Assembly (NCBI GenBank): GCA_052035235.1
Contig: JBPOHT010000019.1
Span: 109,888 to 173,887 of the forward strand
Direction: 5' to 3'
Source: Solimonas_A sp052035235
Lineage (GTDB): Bacteria > Pseudomonadota > Gammaproteobacteria > Nevskiales > Nevskiaceae
Length of the DNA stretch: 64,000 bases
Position numbers and translations under genes: made by a program. Shown one piece after another: positions 17,225 through 25,122 of this stretch. The notes below the pieces were generated by a model. The model saw nothing but the letters and a program-made list of their open reading frames with translations. It did not search any database and had not been told where the DNA came from. The first letter of the stretch is position 1. The number at the start of each line of letters is the position of its first letter.

Positions 17225-17857
17225 ATGGGCGATTCCTGCTGCGCCAGCAACTCCTGCCAGAGCCAGGCCACCCCGCGCTACCGCCGGGCGCTGTGGATCG
17301 CGCTGGCGATCAACGCGGTGATGTTCGTGGTGGAGATGGCGGCGGGCTGGAACGCCGGCTCGGTTTCCCTGCTCGCCGATGCCGCCGACTTCCTGGGCGA
17401 CGCCGCGAACTACGGCGTGTCGCTGTGGGTGCTGTCGATGGCCATGGTCTGGCGCTCGCGCGCGGCGCTGCTGAAGGGCGTCACCATGGGCTTCTACGGG
17501 ATCTTCGTGCTGGGCCATGCGGGCTGGAATGCCATGAACGGCGTGGTACCGGAGGCCTACACGATGGGGGTGGTGGGCGCTCTCGCCCTGGCCGCCAACC
17601 TGTCGGTGGCGGTGATGCTCTATGCCTTCCGCGATGGCGACGCCAACATGCGCTCGGTGTGGCTGTGCTCGCGCAACGATGCCATCGGAAACATCGCGGT
17701 GATCCTGGCGGCCGGCGGTGTCTTCGGGCTGGGATCCGCCTGGCCGGACCTGATGGTGGCCGTAATCATGGCGGGCCTGGGACTCTCGGCCGCCCGCTCC
17801 GTCATCGGACAGGCGCGCGTTGAACTGAAGGAGGCCGGCCATGCTGCTCACGCCTGA
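17225..17857 (+). CDS. Short CDF-like cation transporter
   Basis: 210-residue inner-membrane protein with about six hydrophobic helices, resembling the transmembrane part of cation diffusion facilitators. The Cys-rich start (MGDSCCASNSC) may bind metal. The helix-2 segment LLADAADFLGDAANY corresponds to the family metal site, with Asp in place of the usual first His. The cytosolic C-terminal domain of long CDF proteins is absent, a known short subtype. Its MerR-type promoter points to efflux of a soft heavy metal. The end overlaps the next small gene by 17 bases. Confidence 0.86.
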   Translation: MGDSCCASNSCQSQATPRYRRALWIALAINAVMFVVEMAAGWNAGSVSLLADAADFLGDAANYGVSLWVLSMAMVWRSRAALLKGVTMGFYGIFVLGHAGWNAMNGVVPEAYTMGVVGALALAANLSVAVMLYAFRDGDANMRSVWLCSRNDAIGNIAVILAAGGVFGLGSAWPDLMVAVIMAGLGLSAARSVIGQARVELKEAGHAAHA

Positions 17858-18116
17858 TGTCACCTGGATGGCACTGCTGGCGGTGCAGACGCTGCACTTG
17901 CTGCACCACCTGCTGACCAAGCGCCACATCAGCATCGTGGAGGTGCTGACCAGCGCGGCGTTGTTGATACCGACCACGGCCGGGCCCGTGGCCAGCCTGC
18001 TGCTGATGATGCTGCACCTGGGCCTGATCCTGGTGCAGCTGGTGGGCAGCATCTGGATCCGGCGCCTGTCGCCGGGTTGCGGCGACGAGCGGAGCTTCTG
18101 GGCCAGCCTGGGTTGA
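17841..18116 (+). CDS. Small two-helix membrane protein after the cation transporter
   Basis: 91-residue hydrophobic protein (MLLTPDVTWMALLAVQTLHLLHHLL...) with two or three membrane helices and a short polar tail. A strong AAGGAGG lies eight bases before its ATG, inside the end of the transporter gene, so it is translated from the same message. I do not recognise the family. Several His residues in the first helix (LHLLHHLLTKRH) could matter for metal handling; this is speculative. Confidence 0.7.
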   Translation: MLLTPDVTWMALLAVQTLHLLHHLLTKRHISIVEVLTSAALLIPTTAGPVASLLLMMLHLGLILVQLVGSIWIRRLSPGCGDERSFWASLG

Positions 18117-18174
18117 TCGGCCTGGCAGGCGCACCGGAGCAGGCCGCGCCACCGCCGCTACTGCGGCTGTGGCG

Positions 18175-19536
18175 CTACGCCAGGCCCGCCACCACCTCGG
18201 CGGCAGCGCGTTCTCCGGAACTGATGGCGCCGTCGATGTAGCCGATCCAGCGCAGCGCGGTTTCAGACCCGGCCCAGTGGATGCGGCCGCAGGGCGCCCG
18301 CAACGCATGGCCACAGGTGGTCAGGGTGCCGGGAGCCATGAAGCCGGCGTAGCCGCCCAGGCTCCAGGGATCGGAGATCCAGTCCTTGTCGATGTAGCCG
18401 ATGGGCGATGCCGCCTGGGGGCCAAAGTAGCGCTGCAGGGATTGCACCGCGGCCTCGCGGCGCCGGGACTCGTCGGCGCCGGACAGGACGCGGCTGTGGG
18501 CGCCGTCGAAGAAGCCTACGAGGAACCCGTGCTGGCTTCCGGGCGGCGTGGCATCCGCGATGGGGCCGAAGGGACCCTGGTCGCTGACCACCTCGCCGGA
18601 CCAGCCCTGCTCGCGCCAGAACGGCCGCTCGTAGGCCACCAGTGCCTTGATGATGGAGCCCATCGGCATGCGCGACTGCAGTTGCAGCCGCGCCGATGAC
18701 AGCGCATTGCCAAAGTGGATGCGTGCGCCCTGGGCAGGCGGCAGGGCGACGACCAGGCGCGAGGCCTGGAGCTCGCCGCGACCATGGCGGATGGTCACGC
18801 CGGACTCGGACTGCTCGACCGCGTGCACGGGGGCATCCAGCATCAACGCAGCAGGCGGCAGGCGTTGCGCCAGGTGCTGAGCGATCTGGAATGCACCACC
18901 GTGGACCTTGAAGCGCTGGGCGCCCTCCCCCCTGACCTCCACCTGCGTCTCGAGGGAGCCGGCGGCCGAAACGGCGCTCAGCACGCTGAGCAGGGAGATC
19001 TCGTGCGGCTCGACGCAATAGAGGGCGCGCATGACGGCCTGCATCAGCTTGCGGCCGCCGCGGGTGTGCAGCGTGCGCTGCATCCACTGCTCCATGCTCA
19101 TGCGGTCCCAGGCCGCGGCATCGGCTGCCTGCCAGGGGGCGGCGGGATCGACGCTGCGCGCGGCCCGATTGAGCCTGTGCATGCCCCAGGCGGTGTCGAG
19201 CAGGCCGAGCAGCGACATCGGGGGCACGGTGCCCTTGTAGCCGCGAAGCCGTCCGGCGATCTCCATCAGGCGCCGGCCGTCGGCGTACTGCTCGTACACG
19301 TGGAGGCCGAATTCCTCGCAGAGCGCCAGGGCGCGGGTCTGCCCGGAGCCGAGCCATTGGCCGCCCAGGTCGACCGCCTGGCCGCAGAGGCTGCCCCCCA
19401 GGGTACGGCCGCCGACCCGGTCGCGCGCTTCGAGCACGCGCACGGTGAGGCCGCGCTCGGCCAGTTGCTGCGCCGCGCGCAATCCGGCGACGCCGGCACC
19501 GATGACGCAGACGTCCACGCGCTCCGGGGCGGTCAT
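18175..19536 (-). CDS. Flavin monoamine oxidase family protein
   Basis: 453-residue FAD-dependent amine oxidase. The N-terminal Rossmann motif VCVIGAGVAGLRAAQQLAERG, the GG motif DRVGGRTLGG, and the C-terminal FAD-contact segment IHWAGSETALRWIGYIDGAISSGERAA are all clear. The family oxidises amines to imines/aldehydes with O2; some members act on other substrates. No signal peptide. It is divergent from a TetR regulator across a 95-base gap with an AT-rich palindrome, so it is probably controlled by that TetR. Substrate unknown. Confidence 0.9.
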   Translation of the reverse strand: MTAPERVDVCVIGAGVAGLRAAQQLAERGLTVRVLEARDRVGGRTLGGSLCGQAVDLGGQWLGSGQTRALALCEEFGLHVYEQYADGRRLMEIAGRLRGYKGTVPPMSLLGLLDTAWGMHRLNRAARSVDPAAPWQAADAAAWDRMSMEQWMQRTLHTRGGRKLMQAVMRALYCVEPHEISLLSVLSAVSAAGSLETQVEVRGEGAQRFKVHGGAFQIAQHLAQRLPPAALMLDAPVHAVEQSESGVTIRHGRGELQASRLVVALPPAQGARIHFGNALSSARLQLQSRMPMGSIIKALVAYERPFWREQGWSGEVVSDQGPFGPIADATPPGSQHGFLVGFFDGAHSRVLSGADESRRREAAVQSLQRYFGPQAASPIGYIDKDWISDPWSLGGYAGFMAPGTLTTCGHALRAPCGRIHWAGSETALRWIGYIDGAISSGERAAAEVVAGLA

Positions 19537-19600
19537 GCTACGGTCCCGCCCTGCGGAAGGGTGCCGCCTGTCAGCTGGAGAGTCATCCTGGGTGTCCTCA

Positions 19601-19625
19601 TGATTAACTATACGCGTAAATAATA
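19601..19625. promoter_or_regulatory. Candidate operator between amine oxidase and tetR
   Basis: An AT-rich stretch with an imperfect dyad centred on ACGCGT (19612-19617) sits directly before the tetR ATG in the divergent gap. The arms are only partly symmetrical, so this is a modest candidate for the adjacent TetR. Confidence 0.4.
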
Positions 19626-19631
19626 ATACAC

Positions 19632-20264
19632 ATGGCCCGATCCGAAGCCAAATCCAGGGGCCGCCCGCGGCAGGCGGCCGTCGATGAAAGCGACATGCGG
19701 GAGCGCATCGTGGCGGCGGCGCGCGAGCTGTTCCTGCGCGATGGCGTGGAGGCGGTTTCCATGCGCAATCTCGCCGCCGAGGTGGGCTGCTCGCCGATGT
19801 GGCTGTACCGCTATTTCGGCAGCAAGCAGGAGATCCTGACGCAGGTCTGGGATGTGTTCTTCGACGAGCTGTTCGCGCGGCTGAAGAAGATCAAGGCGAA
19901 GTCGCCGCGGGCACGGCTGGAGCAGCTGGCCTGCGGCTACTTCGACTACTGGATGGAGTACCCGGATCGCTTCATGATCGTATTCCTGCAGAAGGACCTG
20001 ACGCCCGGGGGCACGCGCGCCTACGTGGAGACGTCAGGGATCGTGCAGCGCTTTGACCTGCTGCGGCGGGCGATCGAGGAGGCGCAGTCAAAAGGCGAGC
20101 TCGCGGGCGAGGATGCCACCGACATCGCCCAGGGCCTGATGTGCGTGGTGCAGGGGCTGGCGCTGAACCTGATCACGATCCCGGAGTATCCCTGGAATGA
20201 CCGGGTGAAACTCAGCCGGCTGGTGATCCGCAGCTACCTGTCGGGCCTGTCAGCGCAGGGCTAG
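19632..20264 (+). CDS. TetR/AcrR-family regulator
   Basis: 210-residue regulator. The helix-turn-helix spans roughly residues 23-68 (MRERIVAAARELFLRDGVEAVSMRNLAAEVGCSPMWLYRYFGSKQEIL). A basic tail-like start (MARSEAKSRGRPRQ) is common in the family. The ligand domain resembles TetR_C-type domains (YFDYWMEYPDRFMIVFL). Divergent from the amine oxidase and convergent with the DUF305 gene, two bases apart. Likely local repressor of the amine oxidase. Confidence 0.88.
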   Translation: MARSEAKSRGRPRQAAVDESDMRERIVAAARELFLRDGVEAVSMRNLAAEVGCSPMWLYRYFGSKQEILTQVWDVFFDELFARLKKIKAKSPRARLEQLACGYFDYWMEYPDRFMIVFLQKDLTPGGTRAYVETSGIVQRFDLLRRAIEEAQSKGELAGEDATDIAQGLMCVVQGLALNLITIPEYPWNDRVKLSRLVIRSYLSGLSAQG

Positions 20265-20266
20265 CA

Positions 20267-20914
20267 TCATTGTGCAGGTGATGCGCGCCGGGCCATCAGT
20301 GCCATGGTGGCCATCTCCCGGGTCTGCTCCACCACCATCTGCGCGGCCAGCAGGCGCACCGCGGGCGTGCGGGCGTTGTCGACGGCGAACTGCGCCATGG
20401 GCAGTCCGCCCTGGTGGTGCTTCACCATGAGTTGCAGGAACAGCCGGTCACGCTCGTCGCCCTGCAGCGTGCGCAGCCGCTGCAGCTCTTCGGCAGTAGC
20501 CAGGCCGGGCATGCCGCCGGGTGAGTTGCGGCAGGCGATCAGATAGCGGTTCAGGGCTTCGCTGGGAGGCTGCTGTCCCAGCAGCATCCAGTCCATGCTG
20601 TCGCTGGCCGGCAGCAGGGGCTTGTCCCACAGCAGCAGCCAACCCTTCATCTGGCCGATCTCGATGAGCTGGGCGGCCTGCATGGCGCTGGCCATGCCGG
20701 CCAGCTTGCTGCTGTGGTCCGCCAGCAGGATCTCGGTCATGACGATGGCCTGGTCGTGATGGCTGCGCATGAACTGCGCGAAGCCGACGTCCACGGCACT
20801 GGGGCCTTGGGGTTGCGGCGGCGAGGCGCGCAGGCCATAGGCGTAGCCGGCGGCGGCGAGCAGCGCCGCGCCGCCGGCCAGCAGCAGGACCCGGCTGAAT
20901 CGGCGCAGGCTCAC
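20267..20914 (-). CDS. DUF305 family protein, membrane-anchored
   Basis: 215-residue DUF305 (ferritin-like four-helix) protein, exported or anchored by one N-terminal helix (FSRVLLLAGGAALLAAAGYAYG). Both family motifs are present: FMRSHHDQAIVMTE and LMVKHHQGGLPMAQFA, with histidines that may bind metal. The GTG start at 20914 overlaps the stop of the preceding gene (GTGA), indicating coupling; a longer frame upstream lies within that gene and is rejected. The partner is a lipoprotein with LVIVD-type repeats, so both likely act in the periplasm. Role unknown; DUF305 members are often linked to metal handling. Confidence 0.84.
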   Translation of the reverse strand: MSLRRFSRVLLLAGGAALLAAAGYAYGLRASPPQPQGPSAVDVGFAQFMRSHHDQAIVMTEILLADHSSKLAGMASAMQAAQLIEIGQMKGWLLLWDKPLLPASDSMDWMLLGQQPPSEALNRYLIACRNSPGGMPGLATAEELQRLRTLQGDERDRLFLQLMVKHHQGGLPMAQFAVDNARTPAVRLLAAQMVVEQTREMATMALMARRASPAQ

Positions 20915-22461
20915 CGGATGGGATAGACGCCGTTCTGGAAGCCGAGCACCAGGAAGCCGTTGTCCATGCAGGTGACCCAGAGCTTGTCGCCGACGAAGCG
21001 CGGCGGGGAACTGCACCAGTCGGCGCTGAGGTTGCCGGAGACGGGGCCGGTGCTGAGATCGTCGAGCAGGCCCGGCAGGGAGGCGACGAAGGCGACGACG
21101 GAGGCGAGGTCGCGCAGGCCGGCTTCCGGCAGGGTGGAGCCGGAGCTGTTGAGGTCGGAGATGGTGGGCAGCAGGCCGCCGATCCAGGCGTGCAGCGAGT
21201 GCTGCAGGGCCAGGCCCTTGCCGGTCTGGGCGGGCGGGTTGTAGTAGGCGATCTCGCGCACGCGCTCCGGATCGCGCACGTCGAATACGCGGATGCCGGA
21301 CTGGAAGTAGCCGCAGGCCAGCGCGGTGGGATTCTCGTGGCGGTCCACGGTGCAGTAGTGCGACTCGTAGCCGAAGGCGCCGTTGCCGGTGACGTCCGCG
21401 ATGCGGGTCCTGGCGTGCTCGATGTGCTGGATCTCCAGCTGGATCTGCTTGACCACCTTGGGCTCGGTGGGATCGGAGATGTCGACGAAATGGATGCCCT
21501 CGGAATTGAATTCGTCGGGCACGATCAGGTGCGGCTTGCCCTTCCAGGTGACTGGGATGGCGTGCTGGCCGCAGCTGAGCGGGTTCCAGGTGACGGAGCC
21601 GAGCTGGCGCAGCTGCGGCGCCGGTTTGCGGCCCTGCACGTCGCTGACATCGAGGATGGTGACGCCGCCCGGCAGGCAGGTGGCGAGGTACAGGGTATTG
21701 CCGTCAGCGCTGAACTCCGCGCCGTGGTTGGCCGGGAAACCCTTGAGGCCGGTGTAGACGATCTTCGGCGTGGCCGGGTCGCTGGTGTCGATGGCGGTGA
21801 TGGAGCCGGCGAGCAGACCAGTGGCCCAGTAGGTCATGCCGTCCGGTGCCCAGTTGCCCTCATGACCGAGCACGTTGGTGGGAAACTCCAGGCCGGTGCC
21901 CGCGATGCCGTTGAGGTGGACGGGCTTGGTGCAGTCGGAGATGTCGTAGACGTCGAAGAAGGCGCCGCCGGCGAGTGGGCCCACGGCGACGCCGCCCAGC
22001 AGCTTGCGCGGCTCGTTGACCTTGAGCGATTCCCAGGTGCCGATGGCCATGGACGGCCCGGTGAGGTTCGCGGACAGGACCGGCTGCTCGGGGTTGCTGG
22101 CGTCCACCACGTGCACGCCGGGGTTGCGCCCCAGCAGCTGCAGCGGGTCCAGGATGACGCCGCTGGTCGACATGTAGGCACACTTGTCGTATGAGGGGCT
22201 GACCACGCTGGCGCCCGCGCCCTGGTACTGGCCGATGACCTCGAGGTTGCACTTGTAGCCGAGCAGGTTGCGGCCGCTCTGTCGGTCGGCCAGCGGCACC
22301 TGGCCCTGCAGGCCGGTCTCGGGCTGGGAGCCGGGGCCACAGGCCGCGAGTGCGGTGCCGTTCTCCGGCACCACCACATCGGGCGCCTCGCTGCTGCCGC
22401 AGCCGGCGACCACGGTGAGGACCATGGCGGCCAGCGCCACCCTCAGACCCTGCTGCGCCAT
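20911..22461 (-). CDS. LVIVD/beta-propeller-repeat lipoprotein
   Basis: 516-residue secreted lipoprotein. The start at 22461 has AGGAGAG eight bases upstream; the signal peptide ends in LTVVAGC, giving a lipidated C21. The mature part has repeated blade-like units: VHVVDASNPEQPVL, FDVYDISDCTKPVHL, ITAIDTSDPATPKIV, VTILDVSDVQG, IHFVDISDPTEPKVV and IRVFDVRDPERVREI, typical of LVIVD-type propellers. Several cysteines suggest disulfides. Coupled to DUF305 by a 4-base overlap. Pairing of such a propeller with DUF305 is a recurring theme in proteobacteria by my recollection; function is not established. Confidence 0.82.
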   Translation of the reverse strand: MAQQGLRVALAAMVLTVVAGCGSSEAPDVVVPENGTALAACGPGSQPETGLQGQVPLADRQSGRNLLGYKCNLEVIGQYQGAGASVVSPSYDKCAYMSTSGVILDPLQLLGRNPGVHVVDASNPEQPVLSANLTGPSMAIGTWESLKVNEPRKLLGGVAVGPLAGGAFFDVYDISDCTKPVHLNGIAGTGLEFPTNVLGHEGNWAPDGMTYWATGLLAGSITAIDTSDPATPKIVYTGLKGFPANHGAEFSADGNTLYLATCLPGGVTILDVSDVQGRKPAPQLRQLGSVTWNPLSCGQHAIPVTWKGKPHLIVPDEFNSEGIHFVDISDPTEPKVVKQIQLEIQHIEHARTRIADVTGNGAFGYESHYCTVDRHENPTALACGYFQSGIRVFDVRDPERVREIAYYNPPAQTGKGLALQHSLHAWIGGLLPTISDLNSSGSTLPEAGLRDLASVVAFVASLPGLLDDLSTGPVSGNLSADWCSSPPRFVGDKLWVTCMDNGFLVLGFQNGVYPIR

Positions 22462-22596
22462 GTCTACTCTCCTCTGGTTCTTGTGTGACGCGATTTCCAG
22501 GGAATATATCGCCATGCGGGGCCGATCGCAGTAGCGACTTTCTGACGGCGCGTGTCAGGGATGACGGGCGGGGCTGGCCCGGCCGATGCGCGGTGG

Positions 22597-23469
22597 CTAG
22601 CCCGCCGGCGTATTCCGGATGAAGCTGGCGATGGTCTCTGCCGCGAACTCGGGATACTGGTGCTGGGGGCCGTGGCCGCTGTCGGGGAAGGTCACCACGA
22701 ACAAGGTCGGCCACAGATCGTTCAGGGCGTACCAGTTCTCCACGGGGAAGATGATGTCATGGTCGCCCGACAGCGCGAGCACGGGGATGTCCGTGTTGCG
22801 GTAGAACGCTCCGTAGGCACCGTCGGGGTCGGGAAAGGGGCTGGAGGGGTCCGCGGATGCGGCGACGGAGGCCATGAAGACGTCCGAGGGTGTCTTTGCA
22901 TCGAACACGTCCTTGCGCGCGGCGATGCGCGCCAGGGACGCATCCGCAAGGCGGCGACTACGGGGAGAGGCGGGCTCGAAGAACAGGATGTATTCATCTT
23001 CAACGGAGTAGTCCGGCTTGCCGGCGGTGTGGAAGAAGATTTCCTCGTAGGGCTTGACCATCTTTCCCGGAGGCATGGTGGCAATGGCGACGACATGGCT
23101 CACCTTCTCCGGGTACAGGGCGGCGAACACCAGCGCCGCGAAGCCACCCAGCGACCAGCCACCGATGATGACCTTCTGCAGGCCCAGGCCATCGACGAGG
23201 TCGTTAACGTCGCGGGCCATGTCCGTCTTGCCGTAGCTGGGACTGCCGGTGGAAAGGCCCAGGCCCGAGTAGTCGAAGATGGTGATCGTGAAGTTGGCGG
23301 CCAGCTGATCCAGGAAAAGCGGATCCCAGACGTCCATGGTGCCGCGCAGGCGCACGCAAAGGACCAGCTCCGGCCCCTGGCCAAAGCGGCGGTAGGCGAT
23401 GCGACGGCCGGCCGCCTCGATGAAGCGGTTCGGGGCGGTGAGTGCGGTGTACGGGGCGGTAGCGTTCAT
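22597..23469 (-). CDS. Alpha/beta hydrolase
   Basis: 290-residue soluble alpha/beta hydrolase starting MNATAPYTALTAPNRFIEA. The nucleophile is in GGWSLGGFA, the acid in LSGDHDIIFP and the histidine in DSGHGPQHQYP. The oxyanion region reads VRLRGTMDVWDP, without the usual HG. This looks like the common epoxide-hydrolase/peroxidase-like fold group; no specific substrate can be named. It is alone between the lipoprotein and the SnoaL-like gene on the same strand. Upstream in-frame ATGs (23556 and 23517) are possible starts. Confidence 0.8.
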   Translation of the reverse strand: MNATAPYTALTAPNRFIEAAGRRIAYRRFGQGPELVLCVRLRGTMDVWDPLFLDQLAANFTITIFDYSGLGLSTGSPSYGKTDMARDVNDLVDGLGLQKVIIGGWSLGGFAALVFAALYPEKVSHVVAIATMPPGKMVKPYEEIFFHTAGKPDYSVEDEYILFFEPASPRSRRLADASLARIAARKDVFDAKTPSDVFMASVAASADPSSPFPDPDGAYGAFYRNTDIPVLALSGDHDIIFPVENWYALNDLWPTLFVVTFPDSGHGPQHQYPEFAAETIASFIRNTPAG

Positions 23470-23702
23470 GGGGCTCGAATTCCTGGTCTGCACATGGTCC
23501 GCCGGCATGGCGAAGGCCTGGAAGGAATTCTGGGAACTCGGCGGCGCCTTGCCCATTCGTCTTCGGGTTTGTTTGCGTCATACATAGATATGACGAGCCC
23601 CGGAAACACAAGGGTCTTCAGTACTGCCGGGACGCAGCGACCGATGCGGAAGGGCTATGGCGGTGCCGCTCGAGGGTCAGGCCGACCTTCTGACGTCCGG
23701 GA

Positions 23703-24218
23703 TCAGGGCGTAAGGGGCGTGGCGATTTTCTGCCGCGCCCTGGCCTGGAACTTCACGTACAGGTAGCGACCGATGCGCATCCATAGCGGCATGTTGAGCG
23801 TGTAGCAGAGCTCCTGCCGGCGGCTGGCGATGCGCCATCCCTGCTCGCTGCGGACGTAGCGGTCGTGGTACCAGATGCCGAACACCACGGTCCGCGTGCC
23901 GATGCCCAGCAGGTTCCGGATCACCATCGGGTTGTAGCAGGCCACCTGCCCGGTCGCCTGGTCGCCGGAGATCTCGAAGTGGAAGTTGCCCATCAGGTGC
24001 ATGTGACTGCGGAAGAACGATAGTGACTTCGCCAGCCAGGGCTTGATCTCGGGATACGGGGCATCGATCCCGCCGGTGGCGCTGTAGTCGATGCGGGCGT
24101 CGGGCAGGAAGACCTGGTCCAGCCGATGCCACTGGCGAGCATCGATGGCATTGGCGTATTCAACTGCCAGGTCCTGGAGTGCAACGCGATCCCGCACTTG
24201 TGCATCGACGTCCGTCAT
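23703..24218 (-). CDS. SnoaL-like / NTF2-fold protein
   Basis: 171-residue protein of the NTF2-like (SnoaL) superfamily. The start region MTDVDAQVRDRVALQDLAVEYANAIDARQWHRLDQVFLPDARIDY is diagnostic of the fold, as is the later TVVFGIWYHDRYVRSEQGWRIASRRQE. Members include hydratases, isomerases, dehydrochlorinases and small subunits of ring-hydroxylating enzymes. GGGAG seven bases before the ATG at 24218 favours this start over one 18 bases upstream. It is divergent from the GST gene. Confidence 0.82.
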   Translation of the reverse strand: MTDVDAQVRDRVALQDLAVEYANAIDARQWHRLDQVFLPDARIDYSATGGIDAPYPEIKPWLAKSLSFFRSHMHLMGNFHFEISGDQATGQVACYNPMVIRNLLGIGTRTVVFGIWYHDRYVRSEQGWRIASRRQELCYTLNMPLWMRIGRYLYVKFQARARQKIATPLTP

Positions 24219-24452
24219 TGCCGCTCCCAGGTCCATGTGCCTATCGTAACGGCAGGGTATGGGCCGCTCCCGACGCCGGCGTCGTCTGCCTGGACGACTG
24301 CCGCCCTGCCCTTGCCCGGATATTTCCGGGGCGATCATTGCGTGCAGCGAAACAATGAAGTGCCAAGCCCGGTGATTCTCGCCGGAGCCTGTCTGGGCGA
24401 ACCTGCATGGGCGGATCGGGAACGGTCCCGTCCACCCCAACAGGAAACCACC

Positions 24453-25067
24453 ATGAAGCTCTATCACCACCCCCTCTCCGGTCACGCACACCGCGCCCGC
24501 CTGTTCGTCTCGCTGCTGGGCCTGCCCCATGAACTGGTCGAGGTTGACCTGAAGGCGGGCGCCCACAAGCAGCCGGCCTTCCTCGCGCTCAACGGCTTCG
24601 GCCAGGTGCCGGTGCTCGACGACGATGGCACCCTGGTTTCGGACTCCAACGCGATCCTGGTGTACCTGGCGAAGAAGAACGCCCGCACGGACTGGCTGCC
24701 GGAAGATGCGGCCGGGGCGGCGGCGGTGCAGCGCTGGCTCTCGGTGGCGGCGGGCGAGATCGCCTACGGGCCGGCCGCGGCGCGCCTGGTGACCGTGTTC
24801 GGGGCGAAGTTCAACCCCGAGGAAGTGATCAGCCGCGCTCATACGATCCTGGGCAAGCTGGAAGCACATCTGGCGAGCCGTGACTGGGTGGCGTCCGACC
24901 GGCCGACGATTGCCGACGTGGCGCTGTACAGCTACCTGGCGCGCGCACCGGAAGGCAACGTGGACCTGTCGGGCTACCCGCGCGTGAACGCCTTCCTCGG
25001 TCGTATCGAAGCCCTGCCCGGCTTCGTCCCCTTCGTGAAGACAGCGGCCGGCCTCGCGGCGGCGTAA
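24453..25067 (+). CDS. Glutathione S-transferase
   Basis: 204-residue GST. The thioredoxin-like N-terminus (MKLYHHPLSGHAHRARLFVSLLGLPHELVEVDLKAG) has the cis-proline GQVPVL and the gamma-Glu-binding SDSNAIL. The helical C-terminal domain carries WVASDRPTIADVALYSYL with the N-cap motif. A Ser/His-rich first loop suggests Ser as catalytic residue. CAGGAAA precedes the ATG. A hairpin and then the PNPOx-FNR-ferredoxin fusion gene follow on the same strand, ending in a LysR regulator; the set looks like one unit. Confidence 0.9.
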   Translation: MKLYHHPLSGHAHRARLFVSLLGLPHELVEVDLKAGAHKQPAFLALNGFGQVPVLDDDGTLVSDSNAILVYLAKKNARTDWLPEDAAGAAAVQRWLSVAAGEIAYGPAAARLVTVFGAKFNPEEVISRAHTILGKLEAHLASRDWVASDRPTIADVALYSYLARAPEGNVDLSGYPRVNAFLGRIEALPGFVPFVKTAAGLAAA

Positions 25068-25073
25068 CGGCCA

Positions 25074-25103
25074 GGCCGGGTGCGCTCCAGGGCGCACCCG
25101 GCC
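25074..25103 (+). repeat. Strong hairpin between GST and fusion reductase
   Basis: GGCCGGGTGCGC and GCGCACCCGGCC make 12-base perfect arms around a 6-base loop. No T run follows, so it is not a standard intrinsic terminator. It may reduce read-through or protect the upstream message. Confidence 0.6.
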
Positions 25104-25122
25104 GGCACGATGAACCGGGAGA

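Noticed and set aside
25074..25103. Intrinsic terminator after GST
   Set aside because: Strong stem but no T run; recorded as a hairpin only.
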